A stretch of 64,000 bases of DNA from Pyrinomonadaceae bacterium (GCA_019186825.1 JABARP010000001.1:54601-118600), one strand, 5' to 3'; positions 46,274-55,691 are shown, counted from the stretch's first letter. A program made the numbers and translations. Notes: generated by a model not told the origin, from the letters alone.

Positions 46274-46318
46274 TTGTCATCCCAATGGGATAATCTCGGG
46301 ATAACAATGGGATGACAA
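46274..46318. promoter_or_regulatory. inverted repeat between atpA and vapB
   Basis: Arms TTGTCATCCCA (46274-46284) and TGGGATGACAA (46308-46318); an outer pair AATAT/ATATT (46266-46270, 46320-46324) extends it, and the left arm runs into a small palindrome ATCCCAATGGGAT. It could be the VapB operator, and as RNA could form a hairpin lowering read-through from atpA. Confidence 0.55.
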
Positions 46319-46323
46319 AAATA

Positions 46324-46353
46324 TTGACCTCGTGCGGTCTTGTTCGCTAGACT
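46324..46353 (+). promoter_or_regulatory. candidate vapBC promoter
   Basis: TTGACC at 46324-46329 and TAGACT at 46348-46353 with an 18-base spacer. The ATG at 46360 is only seven bases past the -10 box, so a transcript from here would be essentially leaderless. Confidence 0.45.
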
Positions 46354-46359
46354 TTGGTT

Positions 46360-46683
46360 ATGGCGAAAAAGGAAGTCCGTATAAACGTCAGAACGACCGA
46401 AGAAACGGTCGAGGATCTGAAAATTGCCGCAAGGCTTCGGGGACTGAGCGTTTCTTCTCTGGTCAACACTTTGGTGGTCAAAGCGATCCGCGAGGAACGT
46501 GAGTTGGTTCCTGAGGCATTCTCTCAGCGAACAGCGAGGTCGCGGCCGATGCAAGGAACCGGTGAGAAAACCGGCTGGCGCGAAAGCTTGAAGGCGGCGA
46601 AAGGATTGTGGAAGGATCGAGACGATCTGCCCGACTTCGACGAGCTGCGAAAAGAGTGGGATAGGGACGAGTCGGGGATATGA
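46360..46683 (+). CDS. vapB: ribbon-helix-helix antitoxin of a VapBC module
   Basis: A 107-residue protein with ribbon-helix-helix fold (VRINVRTTEETVEDLKIAARL, then VSSLVNTLVVKAI) in the first 45 residues, then an unstructured acidic tail (DDLPDFDELRKEWDRDE) that would occupy the toxin. Start at ATG 46360; a TTG two codons earlier is possible. It overlaps the toxin gene by four bases. It lies inside the ATP synthase operon. Confidence 0.82.
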   Translation: MAKKEVRINVRTTEETVEDLKIAARLRGLSVSSLVNTLVVKAIREERELVPEAFSQRTARSRPMQGTGEKTGWRESLKAAKGLWKDRDDLPDFDELRKEWDRDESGI

Positions 46684-47066
46684 GCGAAAGTACGCTCCTT
46701 GATTCGAACATCTTGATCGACTATCTCAGAGGCCGCTCCGAAGCGGTCGAGTTCGTCGAGGGATTGAAAACCGTGCCGAGGATCTCGGCGGTCACCGTGG
46801 CGGAGTTATACGCAGGTGTCCGCGATGGCAGGGAACGTGAGGTCCTGGACCGATTGGTCGCATCCTTCGAGATCGTCGATGTCGATGAAGTGATAGCCGT
46901 CATGGGCGGGTTGTTGAAACGCCAATTTGCGCGATCGCATGGCATCGGAATCGCGGACGCGATCATTGCCGCAACGGCTCGCGTGGCCGGCTCGAAGCTG
47001 GCTACGCTGAATACAAAGCATTTTCCGATGTTTCCGGACATCGAGGCACCGTACGAACGGGCTTAA
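46680..47066 (+). CDS. vapC: PIN-domain VapC toxin inside the atp operon
   Basis: A 128-residue PIN ribonuclease: LLDSNILIDYLRG (D8), VTVAELYAGVRDG (Glu), IADAIIAATA (Asp) and LATLNTKHF. All PIN acidic positions seem present, so it is probably active. The stop is six bases before atpG, so atpG depends on transcription passing through, or starting from, the toxin-antitoxin unit. Confidence 0.88.
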   Translation: MSESTLLDSNILIDYLRGRSEAVEFVEGLKTVPRISAVTVAELYAGVRDGREREVLDRLVASFEIVDVDEVIAVMGGLLKRQFARSHGIGIADAIIAATARVAGSKLATLNTKHFPMFPDIEAPYERA

Positions 47067-47071
47067 TAGTT

Positions 47072-47953
47072 ATGGCAAGTCTTTTGGACATGCGCCGACG
47101 CATCAAGTCGGTCAAGAATACACAGCAGATCACGAAGGCGATGAAGATGGTCGCCGCCGCGAAACTCAAACGCGCGCAGGATCGTGTAACGGCATCGCGG
47201 CCTTTTGCGGGGAAGATGACCGAGGTCCTCGGCGGACTAAGCGCGAAGGTCGCAGACGATTTCTCGCATCCGCTGCTTGATGCCCGCGGTGATGAGAAGT
47301 ATCTAATCGTCCTCATCTCTGCCGACAAGGGCCTCGCGGGAGCTTTCAACGCAAACGTCATCAAGGCAACGCAGGCGTTCCTAAAAGAGAACTCCGCTAA
47401 AAAGGCGGAGATGGTCGCAGTCGGGAGAAAGGGACGCGATTTCTTCAAACGCCGTGAGATCGAACTTACGGACGAGTATGTCGGCCTGACCGGCAGCGGT
47501 CAAGTAAATTACAAGGACGCCGTTGCTATCGCCGAGAAACTGATCGCCCAGTTTACGGAAGACACTTCCATCGATAAGGTCTTCGTTGTCTTTACAGAAT
47601 TCAAGACCGTGCTTTCGCAAAAGCCGGTGATCCAACAGCTGCTCCCGATACCGCGTGCTGAGGAATCGGAGACCGAAGAAGCGGCCCCTTCGGCCGAAGC
47701 CGAATACATCTACGAGCAGCCGGCACCTGAGATCTTTGGCCAGCTGCTGCCAAAATACGTCATCACGCAGATCTATCGCGGAATGCTAGAGTCGGTCGCC
47801 TCGGAGCAAGGCTCGCGAATGACGGCGATGGATTCAGCATCAAAGAATGCGGGTGAGCTGATCGATACCTTGACGCTCAATATGAACCGCATCCGTCAGG
47901 CCGCGATCACGAAGGAGATCATCGAGGTTGTCAGCGGAGCTGCCGCTGCTTAA
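47072..47953 (+). CDS. atpG: ATP synthase F1 subunit gamma
   Basis: A 293-residue gamma subunit: N-terminal helix MRRRIKSVKNTQQITKAMKMVAAAKL, and C-terminal AMDSASKNAGELIDTLTLNMNRIRQAAITKEIIEVV. It forms the rotor shaft. A loop EESETEEAAPSAEAE near residue 215 looks like a lineage-specific insertion. No beta (atpD) or epsilon (atpC) gene follows; the next gene is on the other strand, so the operon is split. Confidence 0.93.
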   Translation: MASLLDMRRRIKSVKNTQQITKAMKMVAAAKLKRAQDRVTASRPFAGKMTEVLGGLSAKVADDFSHPLLDARGDEKYLIVLISADKGLAGAFNANVIKATQAFLKENSAKKAEMVAVGRKGRDFFKRREIELTDEYVGLTGSGQVNYKDAVAIAEKLIAQFTEDTSIDKVFVVFTEFKTVLSQKPVIQQLLPIPRAEESETEEAAPSAEAEYIYEQPAPEIFGQLLPKYVITQIYRGMLESVASEQGSRMTAMDSASKNAGELIDTLTLNMNRIRQAAITKEIIEVVSGAAAA

Positions 47954-48009
47954 TGCAGAAGCAGCTCCCGCTGAAGCTTTAGTATCCTCCCGCCAACTGC
48001 TAGACAGGA

Positions 48010-50064
48010 CTAAAGCGCGTTGGCCGGCTTGTCGGTCGGCAAGCCGAATTGGAGACCCACCGTCCCGCCTGTCGACTGGTCAATGAACCACATACCATCG
48101 CGGTAAACCGCCACGTCAGCTCGACCATCACCATCGTAATCAGCGGGCACCAAAGTATCGGTCGAAATGCCGTAGTAGATATATTTCGGCGTTCCGTCTG
48201 ACGACTGCCTTATGTACCAAATGCCGCTACGGAACACCGCCAGGTCGCTCTTTCCATCGCCGTCGTAGTCAGCGACGACGAGCCGATCTCCGGCGATTCC
48301 CCAGTTGTCGTATCTTACTTGCGAGTTCGAGCTCTGCAGAATGTACCAGGTCGCGTTCGATGGACGGAAGACCGCAGCATCAAGGCGCCCGTCTCCGTCG
48401 AAGTCGCCGCGGGCCGGTTCATCGCCTGCGATACCCCATTCGACAGGAGTGAAGTCCGTACCCGGCTGCGACGATGGCCGATAGAAGAACTGGCTGTTGC
48501 CGCCGGAACCGTTCCGATAGACGGCGGGGTCGGCCTTGCCGTCGCCGTCCCAATCTCCGACAACCGAAGGTGTGTCACCTGTCCGTCCAAATTGTTCGAT
48601 TCGAACGGTACTGTCCGAACTTTGCAGAATGTAGAAGTTCGCGCGGTCGGGATCCAGCGTTTCGTCACGCCAGATGGCAAGATCCGCGCGGCCATCGCCA
48701 TCGTAATCCGCAGCAGCGAGGCTGTCGGTCTCGACGCCCCATTCAGCTTGATAGACACTGCCGTCCGAGCTCTTGCGGATATACCAGTAGTTTGCGTTCG
48801 GGTCCGGCATCGGCCTAAAGACCGCAAGATCGGCTCGGCCATCGCCGTCAAAATCAAACGGTGTTCGTTGCGGTGTCAGTGAAGGAACAAAAACGACGGC
48901 CCCACCGGTACGGGACGGGTTTGAACCATTTACGGGAATGTTCGATGACGTCGCTCCCGCGGCCGTGAAGGGTGCCCGGATCAAAATGGGCGGCTCCGTT
49001 TGACTGCGGCCCGTAACGATCGCCAACTGGCCATCAGCACTGATGTCAACGTGCTCAAAACCTTCGCTACCCGCCGGTAGTGGAAGGACCTGGATGTTCG
49101 AAGTCGAGCTGAACGGCGCCGAGATCGCACCAACGGTGTGCAGCGAAGAACTTACAACGAGCGCTTTCGAACCGTCGGGTGTTACTTTTATGCCATCGAC
49201 GCCGGAGAATGCGGGAAGAGTCTGAAACGTCGAAGACGAGCTGAAAGGAGCGTGAAAAATGAATATCGTGCTCGTTATTCCATTCGAGCCGGTCGCGAGC
49301 AGCGTGTTTCCGTCGGGTGTTATTGCGAGCGACGGCCGCAAGCCGGTGTTGATGTTCATCGTGAAAGCGACCGTGTTGTACGGCGGATCAAGGACCGATA
49401 TGCCGGTCGAATGCCGTACGAATGCGCGCCCTGCCTGGTCGAAAACGATGGCCTCGGTCGTGTAGTTTCTTACAAAGCCGGGTAAGGCAACCGACGTGAT
49501 CGTCGAGGCCGACGTAAAAGGCGCTTGAATGACGTTGACCGAGCTTGAATTTCCGCTCGCCAGCGCGACGTCATGCTGCGGTGAAACGGCTATCGACCCC
49601 GACCCGTCATAACCCGCGGCCGAGGTGTCGATCGTTGAGAGCAACGCGGCGTCGGATGCACGGATAACGAAAATACGCGAGTTATCTGTATCACACACGA
49701 GCACTTTGTTGTCCCCGGCATACGCAATACCTTGAGGTACCGCGTTCGCGGGCACTCCGGCTGTGATCGATTGATTGGTGGGCGCATTCAGCGGATCGTT
49801 GTATCGAACGATCACTCCGCCGCCGCCCGTGACGGTCTGTGTAAGAATTGCAGGCTGTCCGACCGGCCCACCGCCCAACATATTTGGAACCACCCCGGTG
49901 TTTCTAGGAGATGTGTCGCGGCCGCCTGTTGCAGTGTGTGCCTCGGCCGCCGCCGTAGGGATGGGCAGTCCAGCCAGGCTCACGCTCAGAAGGATCAAGA
50001 ATATGGCCGCACCAAGACTCCCCACTGCGATCCACCAAGCAGTTTTTCGATTCGTCAACATCAA
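48010..50064 (-). CDS. secreted beta-propeller protein with FG-GAP repeats
   Basis: A 684-residue protein. A hydrophobic N-terminal segment (about 11-34) acts as signal or anchor. Residues 85-400 are beta-propeller-like repeats (short strands such as KVLVCDTDNSRIFVI and SLAITPDGNTLLATG). Residues 410-684 hold about six FG-GAP/VCBS units with calcium-binding DxDGDGxxD loops (FDFDGDGRADLAVFRP, DYDGDGKSDLAVFR). This architecture is frequent in secreted proteins of Blastocatellia-type Acidobacteria. AAGGAG precedes the start. Confidence 0.82.
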   Translation of the reverse strand: MMLTNRKTAWWIAVGSLGAAIFLILLSVSLAGLPIPTAAAEAHTATGGRDTSPRNTGVVPNMLGGGPVGQPAILTQTVTGGGGVIVRYNDPLNAPTNQSITAGVPANAVPQGIAYAGDNKVLVCDTDNSRIFVIRASDAALLSTIDTSAAGYDGSGSIAVSPQHDVALASGNSSSVNVIQAPFTSASTITSVALPGFVRNYTTEAIVFDQAGRAFVRHSTGISVLDPPYNTVAFTMNINTGLRPSLAITPDGNTLLATGSNGITSTIFIFHAPFSSSSTFQTLPAFSGVDGIKVTPDGSKALVVSSSLHTVGAISAPFSSTSNIQVLPLPAGSEGFEHVDISADGQLAIVTGRSQTEPPILIRAPFTAAGATSSNIPVNGSNPSRTGGAVVFVPSLTPQRTPFDFDGDGRADLAVFRPMPDPNANYWYIRKSSDGSVYQAEWGVETDSLAAADYDGDGRADLAIWRDETLDPDRANFYILQSSDSTVRIEQFGRTGDTPSVVGDWDGDGKADPAVYRNGSGGNSQFFYRPSSQPGTDFTPVEWGIAGDEPARGDFDGDGRLDAAVFRPSNATWYILQSSNSQVRYDNWGIAGDRLVVADYDGDGKSDLAVFRSGIWYIRQSSDGTPKYIYYGISTDTLVPADYDGDGRADVAVYRDGMWFIDQSTGGTVGLQFGLPTDKPANAL

Positions 50065-50309
50065 TTTGCTCCTTAAAATAAATTACAGACACCCCTTTCT
50101 GTGTAGTAATGCGAAGAACTGAGCGAATTGACGCCATCGATGCCGGAATTTGGTGTAAATTCAGCGATTCCGGTGTTAGCTCCGAGCGGCTCTCCAGACC
50201 GATTAGCAGGCACAGGTTGGTTGAATTCCAATGGAAATTAAACTATTCTGTGCTTGCTTTTTCAGCCTTACAGGCAAATAAAAATTAAACGAACTAGGAG
50301 GCGTACAAA

Positions 50310-50573
50310 ATGCTTGCAATGCTCGGTTGGTTGTTGGCCATCGTCGGTGCGATCTGGCTTGTAATTACTGCGATCCAGACCGGAAAGACGACGGGAGAGA
50401 AGGTGATCTGGGCTTTGGTGAATTTTTTCTGTCAGCCGCTGGGCGGCATAGTTTTCTATTTCATGCAGAAGCAGGGGATGATCCCGCTCTTGATGGTTAT
50501 CGCGGGCTGGCTCTTGATGGTCCTTGGCGGTGGCCTTTCTGCATTTTCAAACATGTCGCCGGCGGCACCGTGA
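50310..50573 (+). CDS. small two-to-three-helix membrane protein
   Basis: An 87-residue protein with hydrophobic segments at about 1-22, 35-53 and 58-76. CTAGGAGGCG at about 50294 gives a good ribosome-binding site. No motif points to a function. Confidence 0.65.
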   Translation: MLAMLGWLLAIVGAIWLVITAIQTGKTTGEKVIWALVNFFCQPLGGIVFYFMQKQGMIPLLMVIAGWLLMVLGGGLSAFSNMSPAAP

Positions 50574-50600
50574 TCCGCTTACAAGTTATCTGCAAATAGA

Positions 50601-50645
50601 TCGGCGCGTGCGCCTCCTTCAGGTGTACGCGCCGAGTTTACTTTT
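50601..50645 (+). terminator. long-stem intrinsic terminator
   Basis: TCGGCGCGT (50601-50609) pairs with ACGCGCCGA (50627-50635); the inner bases also pair with G-U wobbles, giving about 17 pairs, and GTTTACTTTT follows. Confidence 0.65.
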
Positions 50646-50662
50646 CAGAAATGCGTTGTATT

Positions 50663-51961
50663 ATGAAACGTTTCCTCCCGCTCATATCTCTTTGCGTCAT
50701 TTTCGCGGCCGCGGTCAACGCTCAGCAGCTTTCGCCGGCAGTTGAGGCGGCGTTCCAGACCTCGATCGCTGCGGCGGCCGGGTCAGCCGACCCGTCCATG
50801 GCGAGACGACAGGCTCTACGTTCGTATGAGAAAGCCGTAGCGGCGACCGCACAAACGATTCCCGAGAAGGCAAAGCTGCTCGCGGCAAAATGTGCGTTGG
50901 TCGCTGAAACGGACTTTTATGCTGTCTATAAGTATTTTATGAGCGATATCACCCAACCGCTCATGCTTCCGACGGTCAACGCCCTACCGACCGATCTGAA
51001 CAAGCTTGTAAAGGAGTATTCGAGGCAAGTCGTCGCTGATCATCAAGCCAGGCAAAAGGGCGGCACCGCACCTACGCTTGAGCAGCGTGTGCCGCCGGGT
51101 GTCGGCTGGCGACAGATCGCATCGGGAGTCGGTGCAGCCAAAGTTCCGGGCACGGGCGGCGTTCGAACGGGGGACTCGACCAAGCCTTTCTACGGGAATG
51201 TCGTCGAGATGAACCCGAGAAGCGCTGACTACCTAAAAGGAAGCTGGCGAATAAACATTGTATTGCCGGGCACTTCGACCGCACAGACGACGACGTGGAT
51301 CTTTGACATTGACGGCATTGCAACAGTTCGAGTCGATGCAAAAACAGCGTCGCCGACGACACAAAGATATTGGATGTCGGACCCGACAAAGGTTCTGTTT
51401 GATTATGCAGGCGGTCGCGTCGAGCTGACACTGAGCGGCGAAGCCCTTAACGGGTTTCTCAGATCGCCTAAAGGAGCATCTGCCAGGCTATATGGGATGA
51501 AGGTCCCGGATCTGGACTATGAACGTTGGGGCGATGCTGCCATGAACGACCGGCAGTTCGAACTCGCGGAGCAATACTTCGACAGGGCGATCTCCGCCCG
51601 CTACTTACCCGACTATCTTGCGAAACGGGCAAAGGCGCGATACGAGCAGAAGCGATATAAGGATGCGATCTCCGACCTTGATCGTGCGATCGGTCTAAAT
51701 TCGCGATTTGCAACCGCCTATTACAACCGAGCGGTAACGTATGCCGTATTGGGCGAACTTCAAAAGGCGTTGAGTGATGCGGCAAAGGCCGTCAGCATCG
51801 GCGGCAAAGACATTGCGGCTTACTATCATCTTCGCGGCCAGATCTATCGTAGATTAGGTGACCGCGATGCTGCGATCAGCGACTTCCGCTCGACGCTTCG
51901 CATCAACCCGAAGCATTCACAGGCAAGGCAAGACCTTATCAAGTATGGCGTCACGCCGTAA
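50663..51961 (+). CDS. secreted protein with C-terminal TPR repeats
   Basis: A 432-residue protein from ATG 50663 (MKRFLPLISLCVIFAAAVNA is a clear signal peptide; an ATG four codons earlier is possible). The central part (170-290) looks beta-rich. From about residue 300 there are three to four TPR units (DRQFELAEQYFDRAIS, RYKDAISDLDRAIGLN, GELQKALSDAAKAV, GDRDAAISDFRSTLRINP). TPRs usually mediate protein contacts; partner unknown. Confidence 0.78.
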   Translation: MKRFLPLISLCVIFAAAVNAQQLSPAVEAAFQTSIAAAAGSADPSMARRQALRSYEKAVAATAQTIPEKAKLLAAKCALVAETDFYAVYKYFMSDITQPLMLPTVNALPTDLNKLVKEYSRQVVADHQARQKGGTAPTLEQRVPPGVGWRQIASGVGAAKVPGTGGVRTGDSTKPFYGNVVEMNPRSADYLKGSWRINIVLPGTSTAQTTTWIFDIDGIATVRVDAKTASPTTQRYWMSDPTKVLFDYAGGRVELTLSGEALNGFLRSPKGASARLYGMKVPDLDYERWGDAAMNDRQFELAEQYFDRAISARYLPDYLAKRAKARYEQKRYKDAISDLDRAIGLNSRFATAYYNRAVTYAVLGELQKALSDAAKAVSIGGKDIAAYYHLRGQIYRRLGDRDAAISDFRSTLRINPKHSQARQDLIKYGVTP

Positions 51962-52006
51962 ATGAGCTTTTCCCGTTAGTAGAAGCCTCGCTTACAATCG
52001 TACCTA

Positions 52007-52483
52007 ATGACGAACGAGAACAAACGGCGCGGAATGCTCTGGTCATACGCGCCAGTGCTCATTTGGCTCGGCGTCATCTTTTTCCTATCCAGTTCTGAAG
52101 GCTCGGCAAGCAATACCTCGCGGATCATCGGCCCGCTCCTTCACTTCTTCTTTCCCGACATTTCGCCGGAAAGACAGGCATTTGTGCATTTTTTGGTGCG
52201 TAAGGCCGCACATTTCACTGAATATGGGATCCTTGTGTTCCTTTCGGCGAGGGCTTTGATCCGGTTCGGATTTGACCGAACTCAATGGGTGACATGGCTA
52301 TTGCCACTTCTTCTGGTCGTCGTCATAGCCGGCATCGATGAATTGAACCAGTCCAGAGAAACAACCCGGACCGGTTCTGTTGCAGACGTACTCCTTGATC
52401 TTTCAGGCGGAGTCTTTGCGAGTGTTGGCGGATTCCTTGTCTCGCGTGCGATGGCTCGACGCAAGGGCTCTGATCTTGCCTAA
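52007..52483 (+). CDS. VanZ-family membrane protein
   Basis: A 158-residue protein with four hydrophobic segments and the VanZ pattern: WLGVIFFLSSSEGS, RKAAHFTEYGILVF and IDELNQSRETTRTGSVADVLLDLSGG. VanZ homologues sit in the inner membrane; some alter glycopeptide susceptibility, most have no known role. Confidence 0.9.
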   Translation: MTNENKRRGMLWSYAPVLIWLGVIFFLSSSEGSASNTSRIIGPLLHFFFPDISPERQAFVHFLVRKAAHFTEYGILVFLSARALIRFGFDRTQWVTWLLPLLLVVVIAGIDELNQSRETTRTGSVADVLLDLSGGVFASVGGFLVSRAMARRKGSDLA

Positions 52484-52488
52484 ACGTG

Positions 52489-53004
52489 TTATTGCGGCTC
52501 ATCCGCAATTATGTCGGCACCGGTCACGTTGTCATAGACTGAGACAATTCGGGCCTGGCCCGTGATCGTATGGCCTCGTGCGGTGGCATCAAGAACGTAT
52601 GAAACACCCACTTCCACGTCTGTGAAGATGTAATAGCCGAAGGACGACGAAACCACTTGCTTGACGTTGCCTGCCGAGTCCGTCAAGGTGACGGACGCAC
52701 TTGGGATGCCCTGGCCATTTTGTGTCCGGACACGGCCGGAGATGGAAGCCGATGCTGCGGTCGGTGTCAGTGGAGGTGCCCAAAAACCCGCGGTCATTTC
52801 GTAGTTACCCGGGCCGAAGAAGCTATCTGCGGATGATTGGCCGATCGTGCCTCGGATGCGATAACTTCCACCGTCAATATCCCTTCCGCCGCCTGCGATC
52901 ACGGATCTTCTGATCTCATACGTACCCGACTGGCCAAGGGAAATTTGTGCGACGAACGCCAACAAAATCAGGGCGAGTCCCAAATATCTCATTATCTTTT
53001 TCAT
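52489..53004 (-). CDS. secreted protein with carboxypeptidase-regulatory-like domain
   Basis: A 171-residue protein with signal peptide (1-25, ending ISLGQ). Residues about 30-80 carry a motif with GGGRDIDGGSYRIRGTIGQSS and the end of an exported-protein module (NYEMTAGFWA). The C-terminal part (ISGRVRTQNGQGIPSASVTL) is an immunoglobulin-like carboxypeptidase-regulatory domain. It lies 19 bases downstream of the adhesin-head gene on the same strand, so they are likely co-expressed. Confidence 0.78.
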   Translation of the reverse strand: MKKIMRYLGLALILLAFVAQISLGQSGTYEIRRSVIAGGGRDIDGGSYRIRGTIGQSSADSFFGPGNYEMTAGFWAPPLTPTAASASISGRVRTQNGQGIPSASVTLTDSAGNVKQVVSSSFGYYIFTDVEVGVSYVLDATARGHTITGQARIVSVYDNVTGADIIADEPQ

Positions 53005-53023
53005 CTCGATCCTCCGAAATGCG

Positions 53024-54367
53024 TTAAGGGCAAACTATCGGTGTCAAGACAAGGGTGCCTGCGTTGCTGATCGAGATCAGTCGACAGGTCGTCCCGTCCG
53101 GTGACTTGAGAATTAGGCCATTTCCGTTCGATCCGACATAGATGTTACCGCCGCGCACATCTACGGTAGCCTTCGGGGTTGTCGTGCCGATCCCGACCTT
53201 GGTGTTCGAGGCTGCACCGTTTTTTCCCGCAATACTCCCCAGCACCAATGAGTTGCTCTGTTCGACGTATGAATTAGCACCGATCGCCGTTGCGTTTGAA
53301 AGATCGGTTGCTCCGGTATCCGCGTCGCTGCCGATCAGGGTTGTCCGCATGCCTGTCACGTTCGTGCCGCCTGCGCCCACGCCGACGGCCGTATTCCGCG
53401 AACCGCTCGTATTGTTGGCTCCCGCGAGTGTTCCGAAGAACGCGTTTGCGCCGCCATCAACGTTTCCGCCGCCCGCCGACGTTCCAAAGAAGCTGTTTTG
53501 AATACCTGTTGTATTGGAGACCCCGGAGGACGCACCAAAAAAGCTGTTGTTGTTCCCGGTCGTGTTTGCCGAACCGGCTGTTGATCCGACGAAGCTGTTT
53601 CGAAAACCGCTGGTGTTTCCAGTGCCAGTTCCGTATCCGAAAAAGCTGTTGCTGCTGCCTCCATCACCGCTCAATTCACCGGCAAAGAGATTCTGGGTGC
53701 CGGTGCGGCTCAATACCTTAGTGTTGCCAAGTTCGAGATACGAAAGTGCGTTGATCACCGGTGCTCGAAATGAACCGCCCGCGTAACCACTGCCGCTGAT
53801 ATTAAAGTTTGCGACGGCCTGCTGGACGACCGAATTCTGAATGTAGTTTGGGCTTCCGGCCAATGGTGCGCGCTGGTCTGAAAGGCGTGGATCGGTGGTT
53901 TGGACATACTGATTCGCAGCGATCCCACCGAGTTGGTCGGCATTCCCGGCAGTGTCGGCAAATGTTGCCGCGTCCGCCGAAAGGCTCTTTACCGCGTATG
54001 GCGAGCTTGAAACCATGATCCGTGACGTCATCGTTGTATATCCCGATTCGGCCGGTTTTTTGACCGCGACCTCCAGCCATCTGGGCTCTCCTGTAAAGAT
54101 GCCGGGGCCGAAATCAAGGACAACTGTAAAGATCCCGTTCGCGACGTGTACCGGTGCAAGGCCGCTCGCTCCGTCGTAGGTGAGCGTTGGCCCGACCTGC
54201 GTGCCGTTGACGTCCGATGGGAAGAGGGAAAACTGAAAAAAGTAGCTACCATTGGCGGGGACCCCGCCGTCGCTGAGTTCTCCCTGGTAGGTGATCGAGG
54301 TCGATTGGGCCGCGGTTAGTCCCGCTACTGCAAAGATAACGGCCGTGAGGGTCAAAATTCTAAGCAT
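53024..54367 (-). CDS. secreted trimeric-adhesin/tail-fibre-like protein
   Basis: A 447-residue protein with signal peptide (1-20). An N-terminal beta-domain (ITYQGELSDGGVPANGSYFFQF) is followed by a Gly/Asn/Ser-rich repeat zone (about 225-350) of short units (NSFFG.GTG, NTTGNNNSFFGASSG) like the left-handed beta-roll head of YadA-type trimeric adhesins. Then comes AIGANSYVEQSNSLVLG and a C-terminal region with DGTTCRLISI. No outer-membrane anchor is seen, so it may be released or attached through partners. First gene of a two-gene unit. Confidence 0.7.
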   Translation of the reverse strand: MLRILTLTAVIFAVAGLTAAQSTSITYQGELSDGGVPANGSYFFQFSLFPSDVNGTQVGPTLTYDGASGLAPVHVANGIFTVVLDFGPGIFTGEPRWLEVAVKKPAESGYTTMTSRIMVSSSPYAVKSLSADAATFADTAGNADQLGGIAANQYVQTTDPRLSDQRAPLAGSPNYIQNSVVQQAVANFNISGSGYAGGSFRAPVINALSYLELGNTKVLSRTGTQNLFAGELSGDGGSSNSFFGYGTGTGNTSGFRNSFVGSTAGSANTTGNNNSFFGASSGVSNTTGIQNSFFGTSAGGGNVDGGANAFFGTLAGANNTSGSRNTAVGVGAGGTNVTGMRTTLIGSDADTGATDLSNATAIGANSYVEQSNSLVLGSIAGKNGAASNTKVGIGTTTPKATVDVRGGNIYVGSNGNGLILKSPDGTTCRLISISNAGTLVLTPIVCP

Positions 54368-54524
54368 TTGAGTCTCCGAATATTGGTTTCTGAATCATTG
54401 GTCAAGCGAGGATAACGAATCCGAAACAAAAAAGTTCTGAGGTTTGCCAAAGCCCTCATTCTTTTATTTCCGGCAACTTTGTGTCATATTCTTCGTAACT
54501 ATCGACGGAGAATAGGAGATACCA

Positions 54525-55691
54525 ATGAGCATATTCGACAAAGTTAAGGAAGAGGCATTGAACCAGTTCATTGAGGTCATCGAGTGGCTCGATGACACAG
54601 GGAACACGCTCGTTTATCGATTTCCGGTCAAAGGCCAGGAGATCAAGAACGGTGCTCAGCTTATTGTTCGCGAATCGCAGGCGGCGGTCTTCGTTCACGA
54701 AGGTCAGGTCGCAGACGTTTTTACACCCGGGAAGTACGAGATCGACGGCGGCAACACGCCCATCCTGACAAAGCTCGGTGCCTGGAAATACGGCTTTAAC
54801 TCACCCTTCAAGTCCGAAGTTTACTTTGTCAATACAAAGCAGTTCTCGGATATGAAATGGGGCACGTCGAACCCGATAATGCTCCGCGATGCGGATTTCG
54901 GCATCGTGCGTCTGCGTGCATTCGGCGGATACAGCCTTCGTGTGGCGGATCCTGCGGCGTTTATCCGCGAGATCGCGGGGACGAATGCGCAATTCCAGAC
55001 CGAAGATATCGAGGGACAGCTCAAACGGTCCGTTGTTACGGAATTTTCGGACGCCTTGGGCGAACTCAAGATCCCGGCGCTCGATCTCGCCTCGCAGTAC
55101 AAGGAACTCGGCGAGAAGATCCGCGGCGTTATCAACCAGGATTTCTCGTCCTGGGGCCTCGAGGTCGTAAAATTCTACGTCGAGAATATCTCGCTTCCCG
55201 AAGAGGTCGAGGCGGCGATGGACAAGCGTGCTTCGATGGGTGCTCTTGGCGACGCTCAAAAATATATGCAGTTCCAGGCCGCGGACGCGTTGCGTGATGC
55301 GGCGCAGAACGAAGGCGGCGGTGCTGGGCTCGGCGCCGGCCTTGGAGCGGGCTTTGCGGTCGGCGGCCAGATGGCGAATGCGTTCGGGATGAATCAACCC
55401 GGCGGCCAGGCCGCACCGGCAGGCGGTGCGCCGGTCGCGGCGACGGTTGCCTGTCCCGAATGCGGTAAACCGAACGCTGCTGCCGCAAAATTCTGTGCTG
55501 AATGCGGCGCGAAGATCGAGGTCGTCAAAGTTCCTTGCATCAAGTGCGGAGCACAGCTTCGCGAAGGCGCAAAATTCTGCTCGGAATGCGGTTCTTCGCA
55601 GGAAAAGCAAAAATGTACGGGCTGCCAACAGGAGCTCGCCCCGGGAGCAAAGTTCTGCCCCGAGTGCGGTACGAAGGTCGCCGAAGCCTGA
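54525..55691 (+). CDS. SPFH-domain protein with C-terminal zinc ribbons (YdjI-like)
   Basis: A 388-residue protein. Residues 1-245 form an SPFH/band-7-like domain of the virion-core/YdjI type (GQVADVFTPGKYEIDGGNTPIL, DADFGIVRLRAFGGYSLRV). A Gly/Ala-rich linker (260-310) leads to zinc ribbons with repeated CxxC knuckles (CPECGKPN with CAECGAK; CIKCGAQ with CSECGSS; CTGCQQE with CPECGTK), three ribbons by my count. Related proteins work in membrane-stress or phage-shock-like systems. AGGAGA precedes the start. Confidence 0.85.
   Translation: MSIFDKVKEEALNQFIEVIEWLDDTGNTLVYRFPVKGQEIKNGAQLIVRESQAAVFVHEGQVADVFTPGKYEIDGGNTPILTKLGAWKYGFNSPFKSEVYFVNTKQFSDMKWGTSNPIMLRDADFGIVRLRAFGGYSLRVADPAAFIREIAGTNAQFQTEDIEGQLKRSVVTEFSDALGELKIPALDLASQYKELGEKIRGVINQDFSSWGLEVVKFYVENISLPEEVEAAMDKRASMGALGDAQKYMQFQAADALRDAAQNEGGGAGLGAGLGAGFAVGGQMANAFGMNQPGGQAAPAGGAPVAATVACPECGKPNAAAAKFCAECGAKIEVVKVPCIKCGAQLREGAKFCSECGSSQEKQKCTGCQQELAPGAKFCPECGTKVAEA

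Noticed and set aside
54801..55628. 275-residue minus-strand frame opposite the SPFH gene
   Set aside because: Shadow of the SPFH/zinc-ribbon gene, whose sense frame has recognised domains.
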